Positions 35,139 through 46,041 of a stretch of DNA of 64,000 bases are shown piece after piece. The translations under genes and the position numbers were made by a program. Position 1 is the stretch's first letter. The number at the start of each line of letters is the position of its first letter. The notes beneath the pieces were generated by a model, which had not been told where the DNA came from, did not search any database, and saw only the letters and a program-made list of their open reading frames with translations. Source of the stretch: Burkholderia sp. Ac-20365 (lineage in GTDB: Bacteria; Pseudomonadota; Gammaproteobacteria; Burkholderiales; Burkholderiaceae); contig NZ_JAAGPI010000037.1 in assembly GCF_017104715.1 (NCBI RefSeq), positions 1 through 64,000 on the forward strand, written 5' to 3'.

Positions 35139-37004
35139 TCAGGCAATAATCCGCGCCGGCAACGCTCCGCGTAGCGCGTTGCAGAGCATGAGCGCTTGCG
35201 CGTTCATCACGTCTTCCCGGGTCAACACCCGTTCCCCCGCCTGCATGTCGGGATCTTCCAGCAGCACGCTGCGCATCACGCCCGGCAACACGCCCGACGA
35301 CAACGGCGGCGTCCACCACCGCCCATCCAGCATCACGAAAACGTTTGACCGGCCGCCCTCGGTTAGCTCGCCACGTTCGTTGAAGAACAGCGTGTCGAAT
35401 GCATCGTGCGACTCCGCTTCACGCCAGCCGCGATCGTATTCCGCGCGACGCGTCGTCTTGTGCAGCAGCAGCGGATCGGCGGCCTGCATCGTCGCAAAGC
35501 CGTGATCGGGGCCGAGCAGCACACCAGCCACCTCTTCCGTCAGCGGCACGAGCGGCGCAAACGTGATCTCGGTCGCGCCCGTCTTGTCCAGCGTGAGACG
35601 CATCCTGTGCGGCGTTGCGCTGCGCAGCGTCGCGCATTGCGCGGCGAGTTCTGCACGCACCTTGTCTTCGTCGAGCGCGAAGCCGAGCCAGCGCGCGCTG
35701 TGGCCGAGCCGCGCGAGATGGCGATCGAGATGACGCACGCCGTCTTCGCGCGTGGCGTACATCGTTTCGAACAGCTGGAAGCCGGGGTCGGCCTCCGTCA
35801 GGAAACGTGCTTTCAATTTGCACTCCGCGTATTCGTCCTGCGCGACGCTATCGAGCACAATGCCCGCGCCGATGCCCATTTCGCCGTGTCGCGGCCCTTC
35901 AGGCGTCACGGCGCCGAGCGAGAGCGTACGGATCGCCACCGACAGACAAAAATCGCCGCACTGCCTGCCGACTGCATCGCCGAGATCGGGTTGCGCATCG
36001 AGCCAGCCGATCGCGCCCGTGTACAACCCGCGTGGCGTGGTTTCGAGCTGCTCGATCAGCTGCATCGTCTTGTGTTTGGGCGCGCCCGTAATCGAGCCGC
36101 ATGGGAAAAGCGCGCGCAGCACGTCGGCGAATGACGTGCGCGCCCGCAACGTCGCCGTCACCGTCGATGTCATTTGCCACAGCGACTGATACGGCTCGAC
36201 CGAAAAGAGCGCTGGCGTTTTCACCGTGCCCGTTTCTGCGATTCGCGACAGGTCATTGCGCAGCAGATCGACGATCATCACGTTTTCGGCGCGATTTTTC
36301 GGATCGCTCGCCAGGAATTCGGCGGCTGCGCGGTCCTGCTGCGCGTCGGACGAACGCGGCGCAGTGCCTTTCATCGGCCGGGTGCGCAGCGAAGCGCCCT
36401 TTTTCTCAACGAACAGTTCCGGCGAGCATGACACGACCCAGCGATCGTCCGGCAGCGCGATCAGCGCGCCGTAATGCACCGACTGCCGCGCGCGCAGCCG
36501 CCGGAACAGCGCGGCCGGCGTGCCGAATACGTCGAAATACAGCCGATAGGTGTAGTTGATCTGATAGGAGTCGCCGGCGCGCAGCGCGTCGTGAATCGCG
36601 CCGATGGCCTGCGTGAACTGCGCTTCATCGACGCTCGCACTTATGCCGCCGATGCCCGCCACGGAAGGCTCGACAGCCGCGCTGTCATAGAGCGCGAGCC
36701 ACGTGTCGACCTCGTCGCGCGACATCTTCTGGCAGCGGTCGAACAATAAAAAACGCAGCGTGCCGCCGGCACGCTGCGTTTTCTGCTGCAAAGTCTGTCC
36801 GAATTCGTAGTCGGCCAGCACGACCGCGAACAATCCGCTGTCGACATCGGCCGACGCCGCCTCGCAGACGGCGTCCAGCTGCACGGGATCAGTACAGACG
36901 TGCTCGTGCCGGAACCCCGTGTACAGCCGGCTCGACCGGCGACTCGCAGTCGAGTCGCAGTCGTCCAGCAACGCGAACACGGTGCCTGTTTGCTGAGCCG
37001 CCAT
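35139..37004 (-). CDS. pabB: aminodeoxychorismate synthase component I fused to aminodeoxychorismate lyase
   Basis: Fusion of 621 residues for p-aminobenzoate (folate) synthesis. The first about 360 residues are PabB: SYQINYTYRL, SCSPELFV, TRPMKGTAPR with the catalytic Lys, NVMIVDLLRNDLSRI, FPCGSITGAPK and GEMGIGAGIV. From about residue 375 a PabC/branched-chain aminotransferase-like PLP domain follows: FQLFETMYA, HLDRHLARL, LHKTTRRAEYDRG, NERGELTEGGRSNVF and LPGVMRS. The amidotransferase PabA is not in the window. The ATG at 37004 is used; a TTG four codons earlier is possible. It is 36 bp downstream of the dnaJ stop. Confidence 0.93.
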   Translation of the reverse strand: MAAQQTGTVFALLDDCDSTASRRSSRLYTGFRHEHVCTDPVQLDAVCEAASADVDSGLFAVVLADYEFGQTLQQKTQRAGGTLRFLLFDRCQKMSRDEVDTWLALYDSAAVEPSVAGIGGISASVDEAQFTQAIGAIHDALRAGDSYQINYTYRLYFDVFGTPAALFRRLRARQSVHYGALIALPDDRWVVSCSPELFVEKKGASLRTRPMKGTAPRSSDAQQDRAAAEFLASDPKNRAENVMIVDLLRNDLSRIAETGTVKTPALFSVEPYQSLWQMTSTVTATLRARTSFADVLRALFPCGSITGAPKHKTMQLIEQLETTPRGLYTGAIGWLDAQPDLGDAVGRQCGDFCLSVAIRTLSLGAVTPEGPRHGEMGIGAGIVLDSVAQDEYAECKLKARFLTEADPGFQLFETMYATREDGVRHLDRHLARLGHSARWLGFALDEDKVRAELAAQCATLRSATPHRMRLTLDKTGATEITFAPLVPLTEEVAGVLLGPDHGFATMQAADPLLLHKTTRRAEYDRGWREAESHDAFDTLFFNERGELTEGGRSNVFVMLDGRWWTPPLSSGVLPGVMRSVLLEDPDMQAGERVLTREDVMNAQALMLCNALRGALPARIIA

Positions 37005-37040
37005 GCATACCGCCAACGTCGGAACGCGCTTCAGTACAGG

Positions 37041-38174
37041 TTAGTCGAAAAAGCTCTTCACGCGGTCGAACCAGCTCTTGCTCTGCGGGCTATGACGCGC
37101 GCCGCCTTCAGTGAGCGACTTCTCGAACTGCTGAAGCAGGTCGCGTTGCGCGTCCGTGAGCTTGACGGGCGTTTCCACCTGAACATGCACGTACAGATCG
37201 CCCGCGATGCTCGAGCGCAGACCCTTGATGCCCTTGCCGCGCAGACGGAACGTCTTGCCCGACTGCGTGCCCTCCGGAACCGTGAAGCTCGCGCGGCCCG
37301 CCAGCGTCGGCACTTCGATCTCACCGCCCAGCGCCGCCTTGGTGAACGGAATCGGCATCTGGCAATGCAGATCGTCGCCATCGCGCTCGAACACCGCGTG
37401 CGCCTTGATGTGAATCTCGACGTACAGGTCGCCCGACGGCCCGCCATTGATGCCCGGCTCGCCATTGCCAGCCGAACGGATACGCATGCCGTCGTCGATG
37501 CCCGCCGGAATCTTCACTTCCAGCGTCTTGGTTTCCTTGGTCTTGCCGGCGCCATGGCAGTGCGTGCAAGGCTCAGGAATGTAGGTACCCGTGCCGTGAC
37601 ACTTCGGACACGTCTGCTGGATGCTGAAGAAACCTTGCGACATCCGCACCGCGCCCGAGCCGTTACAGGTCGGGCAGGTTTCCGGCTTGGTGCCGGGCTT
37701 CGCGCCCGAACCGTGACAGATTTCGCACGACACCCAGCTCGGCACGCGGATTTGCGTGTCGTAGCCGTGCGCGGCCTGCTCGAGCGTGATTTCCATGCTG
37801 TAGCGCAGATCCGCGCCGCGATAGACCTGCGGACCGCCGCGGCCACCGCGTCCACCCGCAGCCGCCTGGCCGAAGATGTCGCCGAAAATATCGCCGAATG
37901 CGTCGGCAAAACCGCCGAAACCCTGTGCGCCTGCACCCGCCATGTTCGGATCGACGCCAGCGTGGCCGTACTGGTCGTACGCGGCACGCTTTTGCGAGTC
38001 CGACAGCATTTCATAGGCTTCCTTCACCTCTTTGAAATGCTCTTCCGCATCCTTGTTGCCCGGATTGCGGTCAGGGTGGTACTTCATCGCGAGCTTGCGA
38101 TAAGCCTTCTTGATTTCGTCGTCGCCCGCGTTCTTCGCGACGCCCAGAACCTCGTAGTAATCCCGTTTCGCCAT
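37041..38174 (-). CDS. dnaJ: chaperone protein DnaJ
   Basis: Hsp40 co-chaperone of 377 residues that delivers substrates to DnaK and stimulates its ATPase. The J domain holds the HPD triad in YHPDRNPG; a Gly/Phe-rich stretch follows (residues about 75-110); the zinc region has four CxxCxGxG repeats (CEICHGSG, CPTCNGSG, CPKCHGTG, CTHCHGAG); then the C-terminal substrate domains. The ATG at 38174 gives MAKRDYYEVLGV, the standard start. It is downstream of dnaK in the same direction, with a 267-bp gap containing hairpins such as GGCTGCGC/GCGCAGCC but no clear T-tailed terminator. Confidence 0.98.
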   Translation of the reverse strand: MAKRDYYEVLGVAKNAGDDEIKKAYRKLAMKYHPDRNPGNKDAEEHFKEVKEAYEMLSDSQKRAAYDQYGHAGVDPNMAGAGAQGFGGFADAFGDIFGDIFGQAAAGGRGGRGGPQVYRGADLRYSMEITLEQAAHGYDTQIRVPSWVSCEICHGSGAKPGTKPETCPTCNGSGAVRMSQGFFSIQQTCPKCHGTGTYIPEPCTHCHGAGKTKETKTLEVKIPAGIDDGMRIRSAGNGEPGINGGPSGDLYVEIHIKAHAVFERDGDDLHCQMPIPFTKAALGGEIEVPTLAGRASFTVPEGTQSGKTFRLRGKGIKGLRSSIAGDLYVHVQVETPVKLTDAQRDLLQQFEKSLTEGGARHSPQSKSWFDRVKSFFD

Positions 38175-38441
38175 ATCGGTTCAACGCCATCCGCGCAATG
38201 CCGCGCGGCGGCTCCTCTTGAATGCTGGAGTCTCGCGACTCGTAAGGCCCGGACCTCGCCCGCAAATGCGGGTCAAAAGCCCTGCCCTCCATAAAACAAA
38301 TGTGCCCGGAGAGCCAAAAAGGCTCGCCAGGCGCGTATCCGGTTCATTCGCCCGATGGTGTCGGGCGCCAACCTTTAGCCGGGCTGCGCATGTCGCCACG
38401 CGCAGCCTTGCGGTCAAACAAAAAACCGCAGCAACCCGGCT

Positions 38442-40391
<1,950 letters not shown>

Positions 40392-40485
40392 TTTTACTAA
40401 TCTCCTGACTTTGATCGCTGCGGGCATTGCTGGCTGGCCCATCCGGCCACCGGGCGTCCCGCCCTGAATTTCATCCTGCACCCAA

Positions 40486-40512
40486 CATAAGTGCAGCCGC
40501 ATCGTTTTCAAG
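40486..40512 (-). promoter_or_regulatory. candidate heat-shock (sigma32-type) promoter for dnaK
   Basis: Read leftward, CTTGAAA (40512-40506) matches the sigma32 -35; after 12 bases GCACTTAT (40493-40486) is a weak -10 against CCCCATnT. It lies inside the extreme 3' end of the thioredoxin-gene neighbourhood, about 95 bp before the dnaK ATG. Confidence 0.4.
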
Positions 40513-40543
40513 ACCCCTTATGCGATGCGGTCATTAAATTTTT

Positions 40544-40965
40544 TCAATCGGTCTGGCCGCCGATTGATCCGGACGCGCCGTTCCCGGCCGCGCGGATTCT
40601 CTCACGAGCCGCGGCAACGGCCGCCTCGAACTGCGCCAGCCCATGCCAGCCCGTCGCCCGCCCGAGGCGCTTGCCCCGGTGGAAGAAGAACCACGTCGCA
40701 CGCCATGGAGCGTGAAACGCCGGCCAAGTGCGCGATGTTCGTAGACGTTGCTGTGAAACCAGCGCAGGCCGAGCGCGCGGATCGCGTCAGGCTGCGCGAG
40801 CATCGCCTTCTTCGCGATCTCGCAGTTGAAGCAGTCGAGCCCCCAGAAAAACACCACGGCCAGATCGTCGCCCGCCGATTGCAGGCCGGCGTCGAACGTG
40901 TCAGCAGTGAGTTCCCGCATGTCGAAGACCGCGAACGCAGTGCTGTCGACGGCAACGCCTGCCAT
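40544..40965 (-). pseudogene. thioredoxin-family gene with a single-base frameshift
   Basis: The frame from the ATG at 40965 encodes a thioredoxin-fold protein with VVFFWGLDCFNCEIAKK (CxxC at residues 45/48) up to LHGV (residue 89, ending at 40699). There the frame is lost: the DNA reads GTG-CG-ACG where GTG-CCG-ACG would restore the thioredoxin cis-Pro motif as HGVPTWFFFHRGKRLG. The restored frame continues for 50 more codons to a TGA at 40546-40544, giving a 140-residue protein. Without the missing base, translation runs on in an Arg-rich nonsense frame to 40534. This is either a recent mutation or a sequencing error. A thioredoxin gene at this place between grpE and dnaK is usual in Burkholderiaceae. 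Confidence 0.85.
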
Positions 40966-40982
40966 GACCGCGAGAGTGCCGC

Positions 40983-41579
40983 TTACTTCGGCGCCGCGAC
41001 CGTGACGAGCGCCGGACGCAGCACGCGGTCGGCAATCACATAGCCCTTTTGCAGCACGGCGACCACGGTGTTCGGCTCCTGCTCGGCCGGCACCATCGAA
41101 ATAGCCTGATGGCGATGCGGATCGAACTTCTCGCCCACCGGGTTCAAAGCAACAACCTTGCCCTTCTCCAGCGCGCCCGTCAGCTGGCGCAGCGTGAGCT
41201 CGACGCCTTCTCGGACCTTTGCCAGATCGTCGCTGGAGTGCGTGACGGCCGCTTCCAGGCTGTCTATAACGGGCAGCAAATGCTCGGCAAAGCTCTCGAT
41301 GGCAAATTTGTGCGCCTTCGCGACGTCTTCCTGACCGCGGCGGCGGACGTTTTCCGTCTCCGCTTTCGCGCGCAGGAAGCTTTCCTGCAACTCGGCCACT
41401 TTGGCCTGAGCGTCAGCCAGCGCGGCTTCGGCGCCGGACGTTTCGGTTTGCGTCGCGCCCGCAGCGCCTTCCGGCTGCTGCGCCTGCGGCTCGCCCGATG
41501 CGGCCTCTGCGGCCTGGCGCGCGGCTTCGTCGGCGGGCGTGGGATTCTGGCTCGTCGGATTCTCTTGCGTGTTTTCCAT
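40983..41579 (-). CDS. grpE: nucleotide exchange factor GrpE
   Basis: DnaK nucleotide exchange factor of 198 residues. After an acidic, Gln/Ala-rich disordered N terminus, a coiled-coil runs from about residue 50 to 95 (KVAELQESFLRAKAETENVRRR), then the head domain with LLPVIDSLEAAV, FDPHRHQAISMV and the C-terminal VLQKGYVIADRVLRPALVTVA signature. The ATG at 41579 (MENTQENP) is used; upstream in-frame codons have no similarity. It is the first gene of the grpE-thioredoxin-dnaK-dnaJ set and has a sigma32-like element about 110 bp upstream. Confidence 0.96.
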   Translation of the reverse strand: MENTQENPTSQNPTPADEAARQAAEAASGEPQAQQPEGAAGATQTETSGAEAALADAQAKVAELQESFLRAKAETENVRRRGQEDVAKAHKFAIESFAEHLLPVIDSLEAAVTHSSDDLAKVREGVELTLRQLTGALEKGKVVALNPVGEKFDPHRHQAISMVPAEQEPNTVVAVLQKGYVIADRVLRPALVTVAAPK

Positions 41580-41685
41580 GTCGCTGAAACTCAAATAAAT
41601 AAGGCCAAGAAACGGCGGAAGTTTAATGGGACTCGCCCGATGGGCGTGGTGCCGATACAACATGCCGGCCGCGCATCAACGGTGC

Positions 41686-41714
41686 AAGTAAGGCTGCACC
41701 CGCCGTATTTCAAG
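41686..41714 (-). promoter_or_regulatory. candidate heat-shock (sigma32-type) promoter for grpE
   Basis: Leftward CTTGAAA (41714-41708), a 14-base spacer and CCTTACTT (41693-41686) as a poor -10. The -35 is identical to the one proposed before dnaK. The gap of about 350 bp it lies in (41580-41925) shows no CIRCE-like TTAGCACTC repeat. Confidence 0.4.
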
Positions 41715-41925
41715 GCTCCCGCCAATGCTTTTTGCACCGTGCAGGGGCCTGGAAATCTGGCGTAACACGCATTTCGAGCGCGACATCATATTGAGATTGA
41801 GCGCGCTGCGCGAGTGTCCTAAACTCAACTCAAGCGTCCGAAAAGGCACGTTAACCCTAACCTGACGCACGGCTTACTACTAGCTGAACCGCCCGTTTCC
41901 GCTTGCAATTTCAAGGGGGAGTACC

Positions 41926-42087
41926 GTGAAACTGACCTTCGCCATATCGGTGGTGGCATTGGTACTCATCGCAGGCACCACGACCATCTGCATGTCCGGA
42001 GCCGTCAACGAGCGCACGACCGAATATGGCGGCGTTCACGCGACGATGGAACAGCTGTTCAACCCTCACGCGAAAATTTGTCGATAA
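41926..42087 (+). CDS. small signal-anchored or secreted peptide, 53 residues
   Basis: GTG start at 41926 with a strong AAGGGGGAG just upstream. The product begins MKLTFAISVVALVLIAGTTT, a clear hydrophobic signal or anchor segment, and continues about 30 polar residues with MEQLFNPHAK near the end. It may be cleaved after the AGTTT/ICMSGA region; a membrane-anchored form is equally possible. Its last 29 bases overlap the 3' end of hslR on the other strand. No family is recognised; translation is inferred from the Shine-Dalgarno sequence and composition. Confidence 0.6.
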   Translation: MKLTFAISVVALVLIAGTTTICMSGAVNERTTEYGGVHATMEQLFNPHAKICR

Positions 42088-42466
42088 CGCGCCGGTCGCG
42101 CTTGGTCGGCCGTCCATGTAATTCGGCAGTCGGTTCGCGAAACGTCTTGCGGCGCTCGTGTTCCTGCGCGCGCTTTTGCCTGCTCACTTCCGATTCCGTA
42201 TAAAGCGTCTGCGCGACGCTTGCCGGTCCGCGCACGTCGCACACGCCGAGCACCTCGACCTGCCACACGATCCGCTCGATCTCGATTTCGACCAGATCGC
42301 CGACCCGTACGTCCTTGGCTGGCTTCACCGTCGCGCCGCCGATCCGCACCCGACCCTTCTCGACAGCATCGGCGGCCAGCGAACGCGTCTTGAAGAAGCG
42401 CGCCGCCCACAGCCATTTGTCGATGCGCAAGCGAGCGCCCGGTTCGGTAGAAATCTTGTAGTTCAT
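42059..42466 (-). CDS. hslR: ribosome-associated heat-shock protein Hsp15 (S4 domain)
   Basis: A 135-residue RNA-binding protein; Hsp15 binds 50S subunits carrying stranded peptidyl-tRNA and helps recycle them. The S4 domain is RLRIDKWLWAARFFKTRSLAADAVEKGRVRIGG (residues about 12-44), followed by VRVGDLVEIEI. The C terminus is basic (KRAQEHERRKTF, RPTKRDRRVIDKF), as in Hsp15. The ATG at 42466 has GAAGGA upstream; a TTG eight codons earlier is less likely. It is 73 bp downstream of hemH in the same direction. Confidence 0.88.
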   Translation of the reverse strand: MNYKISTEPGARLRIDKWLWAARFFKTRSLAADAVEKGRVRIGGATVKPAKDVRVGDLVEIEIERIVWQVEVLGVCDVRGPASVAQTLYTESEVSRQKRAQEHERRKTFREPTAELHGRPTKRDRRVIDKFSREG

Positions 42467-42539
42467 CAGTCCTTCTTCAGACGTCTTCAAACATTCTGAG
42501 CCGTTGCACGAATGCAGATTGCATGCCGGGCGCGCCCAG

Positions 42540-43610
42540 TCAGGCCACCGACGCGCTTTGCGGCGCGCTCACCTGCACCGGCCAGCCCTGCAGATGCTGC
42601 GCGACGATCTCGCCAAGCGCCGCGATCCACGCGGGCGACGCATTCAGACACGGAATGGCGTGAAAAACTTTCCCGCCCGCGTGCAGGAATTCATCGCGCA
42701 CTTCCATGCCGATTTCCTCGATTGTCTCGAGACAATCCGCTGTAAAGCCCGGACAGAACACGTCCGCGCGATGGACACCCGCCGCGCCGAGTTCTTTCAA
42801 GGTCGGCGCCGTGTAGGGCTGCAGCCATTCGGCCTTGCCGAAGCGCGACTGGAACGTCACACGGCATTCGACGGGCGTAAGGCCCAGCGCGTGCGTCAAT
42901 AGCGACGCCGTCTGCTGACATTGCTCGTGATAGGGGTCGCCGAGATCGAGCGTGCGCTTGGGCACGCCGTGGAAACTCAGCACCAGCTTGTCGCCCGACG
43001 CGAAGTCCGGGCGGCCGTGCGTGTGCCAATAGTGATGCACCTGCGCCGCAAGCGCCGAAATATAGGCCGGATGATCCGCGTACTGGCGCACCGTGCGGAT
43101 TTCCGGCTGGTTGCGCATGCGTTTGAGCGCGGCGAACGCGTCGTCGAATGCCGTCGCGGTCGTCGACGCCGAATATTGCGGGTACATCGGCATCAGCAGG
43201 ATGCGCTCGGCGCCCGCGAGCTTCAGCTGGTTCAGCATGGCGGGGATGTCGGGCGTGCCGTAGCGCATCGCGTAGTCGACGATCACCGTGTAGTCATTGA
43301 TGTGCAACAGATGCCGCAGCCCTTCGACCTGCTTTTCCGTATGCACGCGCAACGGCGAGCCCTCTGGCATCCACACGGCCGCGTATTTCTTCGCCGAAGC
43401 GACCCCGCGCGACGGCAGGATGAACAGACGCAGGATGATCTGCCAGAGAAACGACGGAATCTCGACCACGCGCGGATCCGACAGAAACTGCGCGAGATAA
43501 CGCCGCACAGCGCGCGGCGTCGGCGCATCGGGCGTGCCGAGATTGATCAGCAACACGGCAACACGATGTGCCGACGCAGACTGCAAGGGCCGCTCGAGGT
43601 CGAAGCGCAT
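42540..43610 (-). CDS. hemH: ferrochelatase
   Basis: Inserts Fe2+ into protoporphyrin IX in the last step of protoheme synthesis. It is 356 residues. Visible are VAVLLINLGTPDAPT at the N terminus, YAMRYGTPDI, the catalytic-His signature LSFHGVPKRTLDLGDPYHEQC, FQSRFGKAEWLQPYT and FCPGFTADCLETIEEI. The ATG at 43610 is used; the frame could begin two codons earlier at TTG. It is followed by hslR and preceded by hrcA with about a 150-bp gap, all leftward. Confidence 0.97.
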   Translation of the reverse strand: MRFDLERPLQSASAHRVAVLLINLGTPDAPTPRAVRRYLAQFLSDPRVVEIPSFLWQIILRLFILPSRGVASAKKYAAVWMPEGSPLRVHTEKQVEGLRHLLHINDYTVIVDYAMRYGTPDIPAMLNQLKLAGAERILLMPMYPQYSASTTATAFDDAFAALKRMRNQPEIRTVRQYADHPAYISALAAQVHHYWHTHGRPDFASGDKLVLSFHGVPKRTLDLGDPYHEQCQQTASLLTHALGLTPVECRVTFQSRFGKAEWLQPYTAPTLKELGAAGVHRADVFCPGFTADCLETIEEIGMEVRDEFLHAGGKVFHAIPCLNASPAWIAALGEIVAQHLQGWPVQVSAPQSASVA

Positions 43611-43759
43611 AGGCAAAGGGAAGAGCCGCGCAGGCGCGCGGCACGTAATGAATCGAGAAAGTCATTATAGCGGCGCGGTCTGCCGCCGATACCTGGCCGT
43701 TCGGCCAATTGGCACGGCCAAAAACGCCGCGCATGATGAACACCATGCCGACGTCGGCG

Positions 43760-44779
43760 TTATCCCTGACTGAGCGTCAGCGACAGCAGACGCGCCGTGA
43801 TGTCGACGATGGGAATCACGCGGTTGTACGCCATGCGCGTCGGCCCGATCACGCCGAGCGTGCCGACGATCTTGCCGTTCACTTCGTAAGGCGCCGTCAC
43901 CACGCTCATTTCCTCGATGGGAACGAGGTTCGACTCGCCGCCAATGAAGATCTGGACGCCTTGGGCATGGCTCGACACGTCCAGCAACTGAAGGAGACTC
44001 GTCTTTTGATCGAACACATCGAACAGCTTGCGCAGCCGCGCCATGTCCGACGAAAGGTCGGCCACTTCGAGCAGATTGCGCTCGCCGGAAATCAGCACAG
44101 TTTCGCCCGTGTCGGTCATGTCCGTGCTTGCGGTGACGGCCGCGTGCATCAGCGTCGTCATGTCGCCGCGCAGTTCGTCGATTTCCTCGCGCAAACGCAG
44201 GCGCACCTCGTCGAAGGACAGGCCCGCGAAGTGTGCGTTGATGTAATTGGAAGCCTCGGTGAGCTGCGACGGCGAAAAATCGCGCTGCGTCGCCATGATG
44301 CGGTTCTGCACGTCGCCTTCCGGCGTCACGATGATCAGCAGAATGCGCTTGTCAGACAAGCGCAGGAATTCGATCTGCTTGAACACGTGGCTGCGCCGCG
44401 GCGTAAGGATCACGCCGGCGAACTGCGACAGGTTGGAAAGCACGCCCGCGGCCGCCGCCACCACCTTCTGCGGCTCGCCCGGCTGCAGCGTGGTTTTGAC
44501 CGCGCGCATCACGGCGTCGTCGTCGGCTGCGGGTTCGACAGTCAGCATGGTGTCGACGAACAGCCGGTAGCCGCGCGGCGTGGGAATGCGCCCCGCCGAC
44601 GTATGCGGACTGATGACCAGCCCCAGCTCCTCCAGATCGGACATCACGTTGCGGATCGTCGCCGGGCTGAGTTCGAGCCCGGAATACCGCGACAACGTGC
44701 GCGAGCCGACCGGCTGACCTTCGGCGATATACCGCTCGATCAGCGTTTTCAGGAGGGTTTGTGCGCGAGGATCTAGCAT
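43760..44779 (-). CDS. hrcA: heat-inducible transcription repressor HrcA
   Basis: Repressor of 339 residues that binds CIRCE inverted repeats upstream of groE and sometimes dnaK operons and is kept active by GroEL. The N-terminal winged helix begins MLDPRAQTLLKTLIERYIAEGQPVGSRTLSR and includes SPATIRNVMSDLEELGLV and SPHTSAGRIPTPRGYRLFVD. The C-terminal half has IFIGGESNLVPIEEMSVV. The ATG at 44779 is the family start. I saw no CIRCE element in this window, so its targets are probably elsewhere. It is divergent from nadK. Confidence 0.96.
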   Translation of the reverse strand: MLDPRAQTLLKTLIERYIAEGQPVGSRTLSRYSGLELSPATIRNVMSDLEELGLVISPHTSAGRIPTPRGYRLFVDTMLTVEPAADDDAVMRAVKTTLQPGEPQKVVAAAAGVLSNLSQFAGVILTPRRSHVFKQIEFLRLSDKRILLIIVTPEGDVQNRIMATQRDFSPSQLTEASNYINAHFAGLSFDEVRLRLREEIDELRGDMTTLMHAAVTASTDMTDTGETVLISGERNLLEVADLSSDMARLRKLFDVFDQKTSLLQLLDVSSHAQGVQIFIGGESNLVPIEEMSVVTAPYEVNGKIVGTLGVIGPTRMAYNRVIPIVDITARLLSLTLSQG

Positions 44780-45061
44780 GGCGAAAAAATTTTAGCGTAA
44801 CCACCGCATCGCGGCGAGCGCGCGGCGGCCCGTGGCGCAGCGGCTTTGCGGCCGCAGGCGCCCTGCGCGGCTCCCCGCCCGCGCACGAACCGCAACGCAT
44901 GGGTCTATGCAGTCGTCACGTCTGTCATGAGGACTTCACCATTCTAACGATAATCGGACCAGGGCTGGATCGCGTCACGCGAGCGTCACGCATCCGCCCC
45001 GGCTGGCGCGCCGCCCGCCCGGACGGTTCTTTTCAGGCCCTACCTATGGTGTAATGCCGGC

Positions 45062-45964
45062 ATGCAAGCTAACAGCCAGTTCAAGACTGTTGCGCTCGTC
45101 GGGCGCAGCAATACGCCGGGCATCGGGGAACCGCTGACCGCGCTCGCCACGTGCCTCGAAAAGCACGGCTACGAGATCGCGTTCGAGAGCGAGACCGCGC
45201 AGGAAATCGGCGTAACGCAATGGCCGGCGCTGCGCCCGGCGGAAATCGGCGCGCGCGCGGACGTGGCGATCGTGCTCGGCGGCGACGGCACGATGCTCGG
45301 TATCGGCCGCCAGCTGGCGCCGTACAAGACGCCATTGATCGGCATCAACCACGGACGGCTGGGCTTCATTACGGATATCCCGTTTTCCGACATGCGCGAG
45401 ATCATTCCGCAGATGTTATCGGGCAGCTTCGAGCGCGAAGAGCGCACGCTGCTCGAATCGCGGATCATGCGTGACGGCCAGCCGATCTACCACGCGCTCG
45501 CCTTCAACGACGTCGTCGTGAACCGCTCGGGCTTTTCGGGCATGGCGGAACTGCGGGTCTCGGTGGACGGCCGCTTCATGTACAACCAGCGCTCGGACGG
45601 GCTGATCGTCGCGACGCCGACGGGCTCGACGGCTTATGCGCTGTCGTCGCAAGGGCCGATCCTGCATCCGCAGTTGCAGGGCCTCGTGCTGGTGCCCATC
45701 GCGCCGCACGCGTTGTCGAACCGCCCCATCGTGATACCGGACGACTCCAAGGTGAGCATCCAGATCATCTCGGGCCGCGACGTCAACGTGAACTTCGACA
45801 TGCAGTCGTTCACCGCGCTCGAACTGAACGACACCATCGACGTGCGCCGCTCGCGCCATACCGTCCCCTTCCTGCATCCCGTCGGCTACAGCTACTACGC
45901 GACGCTGCGCAAGAAACTGCACTGGAACGAGTATCCGTCGCACGAAGACGATCCGCGCGACTGA
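45062..45964 (+). CDS. nadK: NAD kinase
   Basis: Phosphorylates NAD+ to NADP+. It is 300 residues. The catalytic motif GGDGTMLG is in AIVLGGDGTMLGIGRQL; INHGRLGFITDIPF and the second motif TPTGSTAYALSSQGPILHP follow, with PHALSNRPIVIPD near the C terminus. The ATG at 45062 gives the normal start. recN follows by 77 bp on the same strand, a conserved pair; hrcA is divergent, with about 280 bp between them. Confidence 0.97.
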   Translation: MQANSQFKTVALVGRSNTPGIGEPLTALATCLEKHGYEIAFESETAQEIGVTQWPALRPAEIGARADVAIVLGGDGTMLGIGRQLAPYKTPLIGINHGRLGFITDIPFSDMREIIPQMLSGSFEREERTLLESRIMRDGQPIYHALAFNDVVVNRSGFSGMAELRVSVDGRFMYNQRSDGLIVATPTGSTAYALSSQGPILHPQLQGLVLVPIAPHALSNRPIVIPDDSKVSIQIISGRDVNVNFDMQSFTALELNDTIDVRRSRHTVPFLHPVGYSYYATLRKKLHWNEYPSHEDDPRD

Positions 45965-46041
45965 TTCCGCGCGGAAAGTCCGGCCCGAAACCATCGCAAC
46001 ACTCAAACCAACGCACGCCACGCCACTCAGATAGACGAGCC

